This document shows positions 1 to 5,134 of a stretch of DNA of 5,134 nt, piece after piece; positions within the stretch are counted from its first letter, which is position 1, and every line of letters begins with the position of its first letter. Where the stretch lies: contig ONWJ01000194.1 in the NCBI GenBank assembly GCA_900321535.1, positions 1-5,134 on the forward strand, written 5' to 3'. Position numbers and translations under genes: made by a program. This DNA is from an uncultured Erysipelotrichaceae bacterium (GTDB taxonomy: Bacteria; Bacillota_I; Bacilli_A; RFN20; CAG-826). The notes beneath the pieces are model-generated. The model had not been told where the DNA came from. It worked only from the letters and a program-made list of their open reading frames with translations, and ran no database searches.

Positions 1-873
1 CATCTTGTAATCATGCTCATCTTCGTATTCACGATGATCATAGTCATCGATGATTTCTTTCTTCAAAGCATCGACGGCGTGCTGACGTTCGAGCTTATCG
101 AAGATGGAGATGGCCTTGACCAATCTCTCACCGATGCGGGTATTGATGTCCTCAACGATCTTTGGATCTGGTGCATAGAGGGAGATTTCTCTCTTTGGTT
201 TGCCGATCTCAGCGATGATTTTGTCTTGGAAGGCGCAGAGCTCTTTGATGGCTTCATGAGCGAACATGATGGCATCGAGCATCTCTTCTTCTGGGACTTG
301 GGCAGCGCCGGCTTCGACCATCATGATGGCGTCTTTGGTACCGGCGACGGCGAGGTCGATATCGGATTTCTCTTTTTGTTCAACGGTTGGGTTGATGATG
401 AGCTTGCCATCGACGCGTCCGACATAGACGCCGGCGACAGGTCCATCGAATGGGATGTCGGAGGTGCAAAGGGCTAAGGAAGCACCGAGCATACCGGTCA
501 TCTCAGGGGTGTTGTCTGGATCGCAGCTCATGACGGTGGCGACGATCTGGACTTCGTTGCGGAATCCATCCGCGAATAATGGGCGGATTGGGCGGTCGAT
601 CAAACGTGCGGACAAGGTCGCATGTTCACCAGCTCTGCCTTCTCTGCGGAGGAAGGAGCCAGGGATTTTGCCGACTGCGTATTGCTTTTCTTCATAGTTC
701 ACGGTCAAGGGGAAGAAATCACCCTCTTTTGGTTCGTCCGCGCAGCAGACCGTTGCTAGCACGACCGTTTCGCCAAAGCGGACAAGCACACTGCCGTCGG
801 CTTGCTTGGCGATTTCGCCGCTTTCGACGCTTAATGGTCTTCCGGCGAATTCAGTTTCGAATACTTTTTTCAT
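1..873 (-). CDS. pnp: Polynucleotide phosphorylase, N-terminal part (cut by window edge)
   Basis: PNPase is a phosphate-dependent 3'-to-5' exoribonuclease that acts as a ring-shaped trimer in the cytoplasm and releases nucleoside diphosphates from RNA. Exactly 291 codons are visible, starting at ATG 873-871 and open to base 1. Visible family motifs are GETVVLATV (34-42), FFPLTVNYEEK (53-63), the RNA-contact loop GKIPGSFLRREGR (68-80), RLIDRPIRPLF (90-100) and, further on, MLGASLAL and VAGTKDAIMMVEAGA. These cover the first RNase PH-like domain and the start of the all-helical linker domain. The catalytic second RNase PH domain and the KH and S1 RNA-binding domains would lie left of the window; full-length PNPases are about 700 residues. 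The start matches the family N-terminus. The ribosome binding site is weak: the purine run AAAGAAAGAGAAAAG precedes the ATG with no clean GGAGG. It lies downstream of rpsO on the same strand, the classical rpsO-pnp pairing. Identity is very secure. Confidence 0.97.
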   Translation of the reverse strand, partial: MKKVFETEFAGRPLSVESGEIAKQADGSVLVRFGETVVLATVCCADEPKEGDFFPLTVNYEEKQYAVGKIPGSFLRREGRAGEHATLSARLIDRPIRPLFADGFRNEVQIVATVMSCDPDNTPEMTGMLGASLALCTSDIPFDGPVAGVYVGRVDGKLIINPTVEQKEKSDIDLAVAGTKDAIMMVEAGAAQVPEEEMLDAIMFAHEAIKELCAFQDKIIAEIGKPKREISLYAPDPKIVEDINTRIGERLVKAISIFDKLERQHAVDALKKEIIDDYDHREYEDEHDYKM

Positions 874-905
874 TCTTTTCTCTTTCTTTATTCACAAACG
901 CCTGA

Positions 906-934
906 ATCATACACCCTTTAAGGGTGCATGAAAA
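906..934 (-). promoter_or_regulatory. Candidate pnp promoter
   Basis: On the minus strand, TATGAT (906-911, five of six matches to TATAAT) lies 17 bases after TTTTCA (929-934, four of six matches to TTGACA). Transcription would begin near base 899, giving a short pnp leader of about 25 bases. This would let pnp be transcribed separately from rpsO, whose terminator lies just upstream. The spacer between the two boxes is almost entirely a palindrome, described separately. The call rests on box matching alone. Confidence 0.45.
908..930. repeat. Imperfect 23-bp palindrome upstream of pnp
   Basis: CACCCTT (912-918) and AAGGGTG (920-926) are perfect inverted arms around a single central base (919). 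The symmetry resumes as CAT (908-910) and ATG (928-930) after one mismatched pair (911/927). As DNA it has the shape of an operator lying between the candidate pnp -35 and -10 boxes. As RNA read through from rpsO it could fold as a short stem with a small loop in the pnp leader. The sequence does not decide between the two readings. There is no T-run directly after it on either strand, so it is not a standard terminator. Confidence 0.6.
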
Positions 935-984
935 CACAAAAAGAAAGTTGAATGCAAGAAATCTCTTCCTTATTACCCCAAGGC

Positions 985-1012
985 AAAGAAAAACCGCCTC
1001 GATTTGAGACGG
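985..1012 (-). terminator. Intrinsic terminator between rpsO and pnp
   Basis: Read on the minus strand, CCGTCTC and GAGGCGG form a 7-bp stem (one G-T wobble) around the 5-base loop AAATC, followed by TTTTT, a C and TTT. It starts about 21 bases after the rpsO stop codon. The stem is short and the T-run is interrupted, so partial read-through into pnp is plausible. This would give abundant rpsO mRNA and a smaller amount of rpsO-pnp mRNA. Confidence 0.8.
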
Positions 1013-1033
1013 TGATTCATCGCTCTAATCCGA

Positions 1034-1303
1034 TTACTTACGGATGCCGAGTTTGGCGATCAAGGCCGCATAGCGGTCCGCATCGGTGCGAGAGAGGTAG
1101 CCGAGAAGGCTGCGACGCTTACCGACAAGGATCATGAGGGAACGTCTTGCGCCCGCGTCTTGTTTGTTGGCGCGGAGGTGCTCGGTGAGATCTTTGATTC
1201 TCTTGGTAAGAAGAGCAATCTGAACTTCGGCGGAGCCGGTGTCCTTCCCATCGCGTCCATACTCTTTGATGATCGCGGCGGTGGTTTCTTTGTTAAGAGC
1301 CAT
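1034..1303 (-). CDS. rpsO: 30S ribosomal protein S15
   Basis: S15 is an early-binding protein of the small ribosomal subunit. It contacts helices of the 16S rRNA central domain and helps the S6/S18 and S11 group assemble. The 89-residue product is the usual family length. Recognisable blocks are the N-terminal helix ending [18 protein letters not shown] (11-28), [15 protein letters not shown] (29-43), [12 protein letters not shown] (59-70) and the C-terminal LGIRK. The start is ATG at 1303-1301, preceded by AAAGGAG seven bases upstream; a TTG eleven codons earlier is rejected because this start matches both the family N-terminus and the ribosome binding site. The loop normally reading close to KKDHHSRRGL reads [10 protein letters not shown] here (47-56), which is unusual and discussed as a finding. 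It has its own promoter and leader and is followed by a terminator, then pnp. Confidence 0.98.
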   Translation of the reverse strand: MALNKETTAAIIKEYGRDGKDTGSAEVQIALLTKRIKDLTEHLRANKQDAGARRSLMILVGKRRSLLGYLSRTDADRYAALIAKLGIRK

Positions 1304-1384
1304 CGTGTTTCTCCTTTCTTTATTAAACTTAGCCAAGCCTAGAGCCGCATGCAGGAGAGGCGTGTCAACCCTGACTGGCCGCAG
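1304..1384 (-). promoter_or_regulatory. rpsO 5' leader with ribosome binding site
   Basis: The predicted rpsO transcript has a leader of about 80 bases. It carries AAAGGAG at 1311-1317, an excellent Shine-Dalgarno sequence seven bases from the ATG. Upstream in the same leader, TCTCCT (minus strand, 1353-1358) is exactly complementary to the AGGAGA (1310-1315) of this site, so the two could pair over six bases and hide it. A second small stem is possible nearby: GGC/GCC flanking GTCA/TGAC with loop GGGT. S15 represses its own mRNA through leader structures in several bacteria (known for the family). That this leader does so is inference; I recognise no specific described S15 leader class. Confidence 0.5.
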
Positions 1385-1389
1385 GAGGA

Positions 1390-1418
1390 ATAATACTCTA
1401 CTATGTAGAAGGTGGCAA
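1390..1418 (-). promoter_or_regulatory. rpsO promoter (sigma-A type)
   Basis: On the minus strand, TTGCCA (1413-1418, five of six matches to TTGACA) and TATTAT (1390-1395, five of six matches to TATAAT) are separated by exactly 17 bases. The position, about 87 bases before the rpsO start codon, suits a ribosomal protein gene with a regulated leader. This is the best-matching promoter in the window. Confidence 0.75.
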
Positions 1419-1556
1419 ACACAATTTTCATGGAAATCCGTAAATAACTCAAAATCCCTGCAAATCCACCATATTTTATGTGAATCATGTAGAAATTACG
1501 GAGCAATTCTTTCTTAAAAACGGCCTTCGAGGTTACATCGATTCACCAAAAATCAC
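1419..1556. other. AT-rich core of the rpsO/typA divergent intergenic region
   Basis: The whole gap between the divergent rpsO and typA start codons is 310 bases. Outside the two promoters and the rpsO leader, this central stretch has no credible coding frame. It holds a 7-bp inverted repeat, TCCGTAA (1437-1443) and TTACGGA (1496-1502), 52 bases apart. It also holds three copies of AAATCC, one just before the stretch's first arm (1434, 1452, 1462). I see no tRNA, known riboswitch or clear terminator here. The repeats are short enough to be chance. Confidence 0.5.
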
Positions 1557-1585
1557 TTGCACGCGCGTATATGTAGGAATAAAAT
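1557..1585 (+). promoter_or_regulatory. Candidate typA promoter
   Basis: TTGCAC (1557-1562, only three of six matches to TTGACA) is followed after 17 bases by TAAAAT (1580-1585, five of six matches to TATAAT). Transcription would start near 1592, leaving a leader of about 20 bases. The good -10 box and correct spacing support it; the weak -35 box limits confidence. Confidence 0.5.
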
Positions 1586-1601
1586 TCCATCCGGCTTTTT
1601 C

Positions 1602-1606
1602 GGAGG
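1602..1606 (+). promoter_or_regulatory. typA ribosome binding site
   Basis: GGAGG lies seven bases before ATG 1614 and settles the typA start. The open frame continues upstream to a TTG at 1557, but that codon overlaps the promoter and has no ribosome binding site. A small stem, TCCG (1590-1593) with CGGA (1601-1604), overlaps the GGAGG, but four base pairs are unlikely to matter much. Confidence 0.85.
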
Positions 1607-1613
1607 CACGATT

Positions 1614-3458
1614 ATGAAAATGAGAAACATCGCGATCATCGCTCACGTAGACCATGGCAAAACCACGCTGGTCAATGCGTTGCTAGAAAGCAGCGGAACC
1701 TTCCGCGACAATCAGGCAATCTTAGACCGCGCGATGGATAGCAACCCCCAAGAAAGGGAACGTGGCATCACCATCTTGGCCAAGACCACTTCTTTGGTTT
1801 ACAAAGACACCAAAATCAACATCGTGGACACTCCGGGGCACGCCGACTTCGGCGGCGAGGTCGAGCGCATCATGCACATGGTCGATGGCTGCTTATTGCT
1901 GGTCGACGCTTTCGAAGGCACGATGCCTCAAACGCGCTTCGTCCTGAAAAACGCGCTTCAAAACCATATCAAGCCGATCGTCGTCATCAACAAAGTCGAC
2001 CGCCCGAATGCCGATCCTCAAAAAGCCGTGGATGAGGTTTTGGACCTTTTCATCCAGCTTGGCGCGCCTGATGATTTATTAGATTTCCCAGTCGTCTATG
2101 CTTCCGCATTAAATGGCACTTCTTCTTATGAGCCAGAAGCCGATAAGCAAGCCCCTGGCATGGACCCGATCTTCGAGACCATCCTCAAAGAGATTCCTGA
2201 GCCAGTCTGTGACCCAAGCAAACCATTCCAGTTTCAGCCTGCCCTGCTCGACTATAACGAATTCGTCGGCCGTATCGGCATCGGAACCATCCGTCAAGGC
2301 AAGGTCAAAGTCGGCGAGACCATCACCGATGTGAAACTAGACGGCACCACCAAAGACTTCAAGATCATGAAGCTCTATACCTTTCAGGGACTGCGTCGCA
2401 CCGAAGTCGATGAAGTCGAATGCGGCGATATCTGCGCGATCGCGGGTAACCCTGAGATGAATGTCGGCGAGACTTTCTGCGCGGCAGGACACCCAGACCC
2501 ACTGCCCGCTTTACGTGTTGATGAACCAACCCTTCAAATGGAATTTGGCACCAACAGCAGCCCACTTCGTGGACAAGATGGCAAATTCGTGACCGCTCGT
2601 TTGCTGGAAGAACGCTTGTTCTCGGAAGTTCAACGCGACGTCTCGCTCCGCTATTCTCGTATCCCAAATACCGAGACTTGGACTGTCTGCGGACGTGGTG
2701 AGCTTCATTTAGGCGTTTTGATTGAAACCATGAGACGCGAAGGATATGAGCTTGAGGTTTCTAAGCCTCATGTCATCATCCGCGAAATCGATGGGGTCAA
2801 ATGCGAGCCATATGAAGATTTGCAAATCGATGTCCCAGCCGAATTCGTCGGGGATATCATGGAAACCCTCGGCAATCGCGGAGGACAACTCATCGATATG
2901 GTCGAAAATAACGGCCAATCCCGCTTAAGCTATGTTATTCCATCCCGTGGTTTGCTTGGATTTGTCTCGAACTTCCTCACCTTAACCAAAGGTTATGGCA
3001 TCATCAACCACACCTATAAAGAATATCGCCCAATCTATTCTCAGAAGGTTGGAGAACGTAATCTCGGCGTCTTGGTCTCTGTCGATAAAGGGCCCGCCAC
3101 TCCTTATTCCTTGGAGAAAGTCGAGGCTCACGGCACGATGTTCATCATCCCTGGCACGATTTGCTATGAAGGGATGCTCGTTGGAGAACACCGCTACCCA
3201 AGCGATTTGGCGGTCAACGTCACCGCGGCCAAACCAATGACCAACGTCAGAAGTTCCACCAAAGAGCAAACCGTTGTCTTGAAGTCTCCTCGCAAGATGA
3301 GCTTAGAGGCTTGCCTTGATTACATCAATTCGGATGAACTTGTGGAGATCACCCCCACCGCCATCCGCATGAGAAAGCGCATCCTCAATACCGCTGAACG
3401 CAAAAAATGGGAGGCCAAGCAACGTCTCCTCGCCGAAGCGGAAGAAGCCAATCAATAA
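1614..3458 (+). CDS. typA: Ribosome-associated translational GTPase TypA/BipA
   Basis: TypA/BipA is an EF-G-like GTPase that binds the 70S ribosome and 50S precursors and helps large-subunit assembly, mainly under cold or stress (family knowledge). The 614-residue product has the usual length. GTPase motifs are intact: G1 AHVDHGKTT (10-18), G2 RGITI (50-54), G3 DTPGH (72-76), G4 NKVD (126-129) and G5 SAL (164-166). A beta-barrel domain follows (roughly 200-300), then two EF-G-like domains including [20 protein letters not shown], and the TypA-specific C-terminal domain from about 480, with [31 protein letters not shown] and a charged helical tail. The absence of an EF-G domain IV and the presence of this C-terminal domain separate it from EF-G, LepA and the tetracycline-protection proteins. 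The start is fixed by GGAGG and the family N-terminus. It is transcribed alone, divergently from rpsO and convergently with ribF. The C-terminal ribosome-contact loop carries some uncommon residues, described as a finding. Confidence 0.97.
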   Translation: MKMRNIAIIAHVDHGKTTLVNALLESSGTFRDNQAILDRAMDSNPQERERGITILAKTTSLVYKDTKINIVDTPGHADFGGEVERIMHMVDGCLLLVDAFEGTMPQTRFVLKNALQNHIKPIVVINKVDRPNADPQKAVDEVLDLFIQLGAPDDLLDFPVVYASALNGTSSYEPEADKQAPGMDPIFETILKEIPEPVCDPSKPFQFQPALLDYNEFVGRIGIGTIRQGKVKVGETITDVKLDGTTKDFKIMKLYTFQGLRRTEVDEVECGDICAIAGNPEMNVGETFCAAGHPDPLPALRVDEPTLQMEFGTNSSPLRGQDGKFVTARLLEERLFSEVQRDVSLRYSRIPNTETWTVCGRGELHLGVLIETMRREGYELEVSKPHVIIREIDGVKCEPYEDLQIDVPAEFVGDIMETLGNRGGQLIDMVENNGQSRLSYVIPSRGLLGFVSNFLTLTKGYGIINHTYKEYRPIYSQKVGERNLGVLVSVDKGPATPYSLEKVEAHGTMFIIPGTICYEGMLVGEHRYPSDLAVNVTAAKPMTNVRSSTKEQTVVLKSPRKMSLEACLDYINSDELVEITPTAIRMRKRILNTAERKKWEAKQRLLAEAEEANQ

Positions 3459-3464
3459 GATAAG

Positions 3465-3501
3465 AAAGACGCGAGATTGTCTTGAACCATCTCGCGTTTT
3501 T
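3465..3501 (+). terminator. Strong intrinsic terminator of typA, possibly bidirectional
   Basis: A perfect 9-bp stem, ACGCGAGAT (3469-3477) with ATCTCGCGT (3489-3497), encloses an 11-base loop and ends in a run of five T (3497-3501). It begins seven bases after the typA stop. Pairing can extend to 13 bp through the A-rich left flank and the T-run. Read on the other strand, the same hairpin is followed by CTTTCTTATCTTATT, so it may also end the ribF transcript, which has no other clear terminator in the roughly 100 bases after its stop. Confidence 0.92.
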
Positions 3502-3597
3502 ATATGCGCCTTATTTATGTTGATAGGCGAAAATGCGTATCTTTTTTAAAATGCTTCAAAAGAAATACTTGATTTGCAGCGATTTTGAGATTTTTTC

Positions 3598-4506
3598 TTA
3601 ATTTGCAAGCAAAGATAAAGCGTTTTTTCGGTCGATTTCAAGTTGCTCAATCAAGGCTTTTTCATCATCGAAAACATGCTCATCGCGGAGTCTGCCATAG
3701 TAATTGACATAGAGCGATTTGCCATATAAATCCGCGCCTTCATAACCTATTAGATGCGCTTCAACGGTCAGTTCGTGGTTGCCAAATGTCGGGTTGGAAC
3801 CCACATTGATGATGCTAGGATAAGCGATGCCACTTAGATAGCATAGGCCATAATAGACCCCGATTTTGGGAAGGACATAAGGAGTCTGGAACGCTAAATT
3901 CGCGGTTGGGAAACCAAGTGATCTGCCCCGCTGAAAACCAGGGACGATAATCCCAAGGTTTTGATAGGGATGGCCTAATAGCTTCTTTGCATATTCCACA
4001 TCACCTTCTCGAATCAATCGTTTGATCCGGGTAGAGGAAATCTTCTCCCCATCGATTTCTAATAAAGGTGCGGCATTGACTTTGAAATGTTCTTTCAACA
4101 AGTCGACGTTGCCTTTGCCGAGTCTGCCGAAGGTATAATCCTCGCCACAGAAGATCTCTTTCACGTTCAACGGCTTAAGAACGTTTTCGATGAATTCATC
4201 CGGGGTCATCTCATAGAAATCTTCGTTAGCGAAACAAGAAAGAATCCATTCGATCTTCTTGTTCGTGGCGAATATCTCTTTTTCCATCTCCGACATCAAA
4301 ACGTCTTTAGAGAGGAACGGGTGTGTGTTTTTGGCTTCTGGGGTGGGCTTTAAGAACAAAATCGCGGTTTCATAAGAAGCATCATAAACGCAGTTGAAAA
4401 GCACTTCGGCATGGCCTAGATGCATGCCGTCGAAATTGCCTAAGGCCAAGGAGATTGGACCTTTCACCGAAGGAAGTTTAGAAGAATCAAAATCCACTTT
4501 GCTCAT
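3598..4506 (-). CDS. ribF: Bifunctional riboflavin kinase / FAD synthetase
   Basis: RibF phosphorylates riboflavin to FMN, then adenylylates FMN to FAD, supplying flavin cofactors in the cytoplasm. The 302-residue product is close to the usual length (about 310). The N-terminal nucleotidyltransferase (FAD synthetase) domain shows LGNFDGMHLGH (22-32) with the HxGH signature, GEDYTFGR (121-128) and KISSTRIKRLIREGDV (155-170). The C-terminal riboflavin kinase domain shows GRSLGFPTANL (194-204) with the PTAN motif, then INVGSNPTFG and the closing FDDEKALIEQLEIDRKNAL helix region. The usual TFxPHP segment is degenerate here (LFLKPTPEAK, 50-59). I chose ATG 4506-4504, since GAGGGG (4513-4518) sits six bases upstream and the frame's earlier TTG at 4524 lies inside truB without its own site. 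It overlaps the truB stop as ATGA, implying translational coupling. No FMN riboswitch is visible, as expected for a gene inside an operon. Confidence 0.96.
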   Translation of the reverse strand: MSKVDFDSSKLPSVKGPISLALGNFDGMHLGHAEVLFNCVYDASYETAILFLKPTPEAKNTHPFLSKDVLMSEMEKEIFATNKKIEWILSCFANEDFYEMTPDEFIENVLKPLNVKEIFCGEDYTFGRLGKGNVDLLKEHFKVNAAPLLEIDGEKISSTRIKRLIREGDVEYAKKLLGHPYQNLGIIVPGFQRGRSLGFPTANLAFQTPYVLPKIGVYYGLCYLSGIAYPSIINVGSNPTFGNHELTVEAHLIGYEGADLYGKSLYVNYYGRLRDEHVFDDEKALIEQLEIDRKNALSLLAN

Positions 4507-5134
4507 CGCAATCCCCTCAAGCAATGATAAACGCCGTCATCTTGTTTTTCATACACCGCGATGCCGATGCCGTTTTCGGTATAAAGAATCCGCGGACCAT
4601 AATCAATAGATTCTGCCATCTTCATCCCGTTATTTACCATTTTAAGACGTTCATTGGACACTTCGACGTGTTTCATGGAACGCACATAGATAGAAGGCTC
4701 AAGCAAATCTTCGACCGTGATCTCATCAAGCGGTTTGGCTAAGCTTAATAGATGCTTGCCGATGCTTAGTCTACGAAGTTGTTCCACATGCCCTACTGTT
4801 CCTAGTTTTTTGGCGATATCTTCTCCTAAGGTACGGATATAGGTCCCGCTAGAAACGGTGCAAGTGATATCTAAATAAGGCGCGTCATAATAAATCGCAT
4901 TAAGAGAGAAGATCTCGATGTCCCTTGGCTTGCGTTCCACTTCAATCCCTTTGTGGGCTTTCTTATAGAGGGCTTCCCCATCGACTTTGATCGCGCTGGT
5001 CATCGGAGGGATTTGGGTTCCTTTTCCTAAAAATCCCTGCAAAACCAGCTTAATTTTCTCTAAATCAAGTTCAGGAATCGGCTTTTCTTCGATGATTTCG
5101 CCCGTAGGATCCCCGGTGGATGTTCTCTTTCCCA
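4503..5134 (-). CDS. truB: tRNA pseudouridine-55 synthase, C-terminal part (cut by window edge)
   Basis: TruB converts uridine 55 in the T-loop of tRNAs to pseudouridine and also acts as a tRNA chaperone. The last 209 codons are visible, entering at the right edge and ending in TGA 4505-4503; full-length TruB is about 290-300 residues. The first visible residues, GKRTSTGDPTGEII, match the segment just after the catalytic region, so the catalytic aspartate lies outside the window. Further signatures are the block FLGKGTQIPPMTSAIKVDGE and, after YKKAHKGIEVERKPRDI, the SSGTYIRTLGEDIAKKLG core motif and HVEQLRRLSIGKH. The last 60 or so residues resemble the small PUA-like C-terminal domain of Bacillota TruB proteins (VSNERLKMVNNGMKM onward). 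The stop codon overlaps the ribF ATG, and ribF's ribosome binding site lies in the final truB codons. The cluster presumably continues rightward toward rbfA and infB, as in other Bacillota, but this cannot be seen here. Confidence 0.95.
   Translation of the reverse strand, partial: GKRTSTGDPTGEIIEEKPIPELDLEKIKLVLQGFLGKGTQIPPMTSAIKVDGEALYKKAHKGIEVERKPRDIEIFSLNAIYYDAPYLDITCTVSSGTYIRTLGEDIAKKLGTVGHVEQLRRLSIGKHLLSLAKPLDEITVEDLLEPSIYVRSMKHVEVSNERLKMVNNGMKMAESIDYGPRILYTENGIGIAVYEKQDDGVYHCLRGLR

Noticed and set aside
13..477. 154-codon open frame on the plus strand opposite pnp
   Set aside because: It lies wholly antisense to clear PNPase coding sequence. Its acidic, low-complexity translation (runs of D, G, F, I) is what the complement of a biased coding frame gives, and I see no ribosome binding site.
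1304..1336. TTG start giving S15 an 11-residue extension
   Set aside because: The extension includes the Shine-Dalgarno sequence itself, and the ATG at 1303 gives the standard 89-residue S15.
1363..1368. Perfect TTGACA on the minus strand as a second rpsO -35 box
   Set aside because: No acceptable -10 box follows at 16-18 bases, and it would bypass the well-matched promoter at 1390-1418 and most of the leader.
1239..1517. 92-codon plus-strand frame across the rpsO start and its upstream region
   Set aside because: It overlaps rpsO coding sequence, leader and promoter antisense, resembles nothing recognisable and lacks a ribosome binding site.
1557..1613. Upstream TTG start giving TypA a 19-residue extension
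   Set aside because: The family N-terminus begins at the ATG at 1614, which has GGAGG at the right distance. The extension overlaps the promoter boxes.
4087..4353. 88-codon plus-strand frame opposite ribF
   Set aside because: It is antisense to the conserved FAD synthetase domain, with no family resemblance and no start signals.
4507..4524. TTG start adding six residues to RibF
   Set aside because: The ATG at 4506 has GAGGGG six bases upstream and the typical ATGA coupling; the TTG has no comparable site.
1..5134. CRISPR array, insertion sequence, tRNA or defence gene
   Set aside because: I looked for spaced direct repeats, terminal inverted repeats with a transposase, cloverleaf arms and defence-type motifs on both strands and saw none. 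Almost all of the window is accounted for by five housekeeping genes.

Overview
This window is ordinary bacterial core-genome DNA, with five protein genes for translation, RNA turnover and flavin synthesis. I see no mobile element, CRISPR array, tRNA, rRNA or phage gene. The order truB-ribF ... rpsO-pnp on one strand is the arrangement familiar from Bacillota, and the proteins read as Bacillota-like. Tryptophan is encoded by TGG (in typA and ribF) and truB ends in TGA, so the genetic code is standard. That argues against Mycoplasma-type code-4 lineages. Base composition looks intermediate by eye (not counted), with a strong preference for C-ending codons in pnp, rpsO and typA. My guess is a gut-type member of class Bacilli or Erysipelotrichia, with low confidence.

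Layout: 1-873 (minus) is the N-terminal 291 codons of pnp (polynucleotide phosphorylase), running off the left edge. 874-1033 is the rpsO-pnp spacer, with an intrinsic terminator after rpsO and a candidate pnp promoter whose -35/-10 spacer is filled by a near-perfect palindrome. 1034-1303 (minus) is rpsO (ribosomal protein S15, 89 aa). 1304-1613 is a divergent control region with a strong-looking rpsO promoter, an rpsO leader of about 80 nt, a central AT-rich stretch and a typA promoter. 1614-3458 (plus) is typA/bipA (ribosome-associated GTPase, 614 aa), ending in a strong terminator at 3465-3501. 3598-4506 (minus) is ribF (bifunctional riboflavin kinase/FAD synthetase, 302 aa). 4503-5134 (minus) is the C-terminal part of truB (tRNA pseudouridine-55 synthase), overlapping ribF by the four bases ATGA.

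How the genes relate: S15, TypA and TruB act on ribosome assembly, ribosome function or tRNA maturation, PNPase degrades RNA, and RibF makes FMN and FAD. The truB-ribF pair is clearly one translationally coupled unit. rpsO and pnp form a second unit with partial separation by a terminator. The main architectural oddity is that typA, on the opposite strand, sits between ribF and rpsO and splits what is usually one co-directional cluster. The main protein-level oddity is a changed RNA-contact loop in S15. I did not find evidence of a new biological system; the items worth checking concern regulation and lineage-specific variation.
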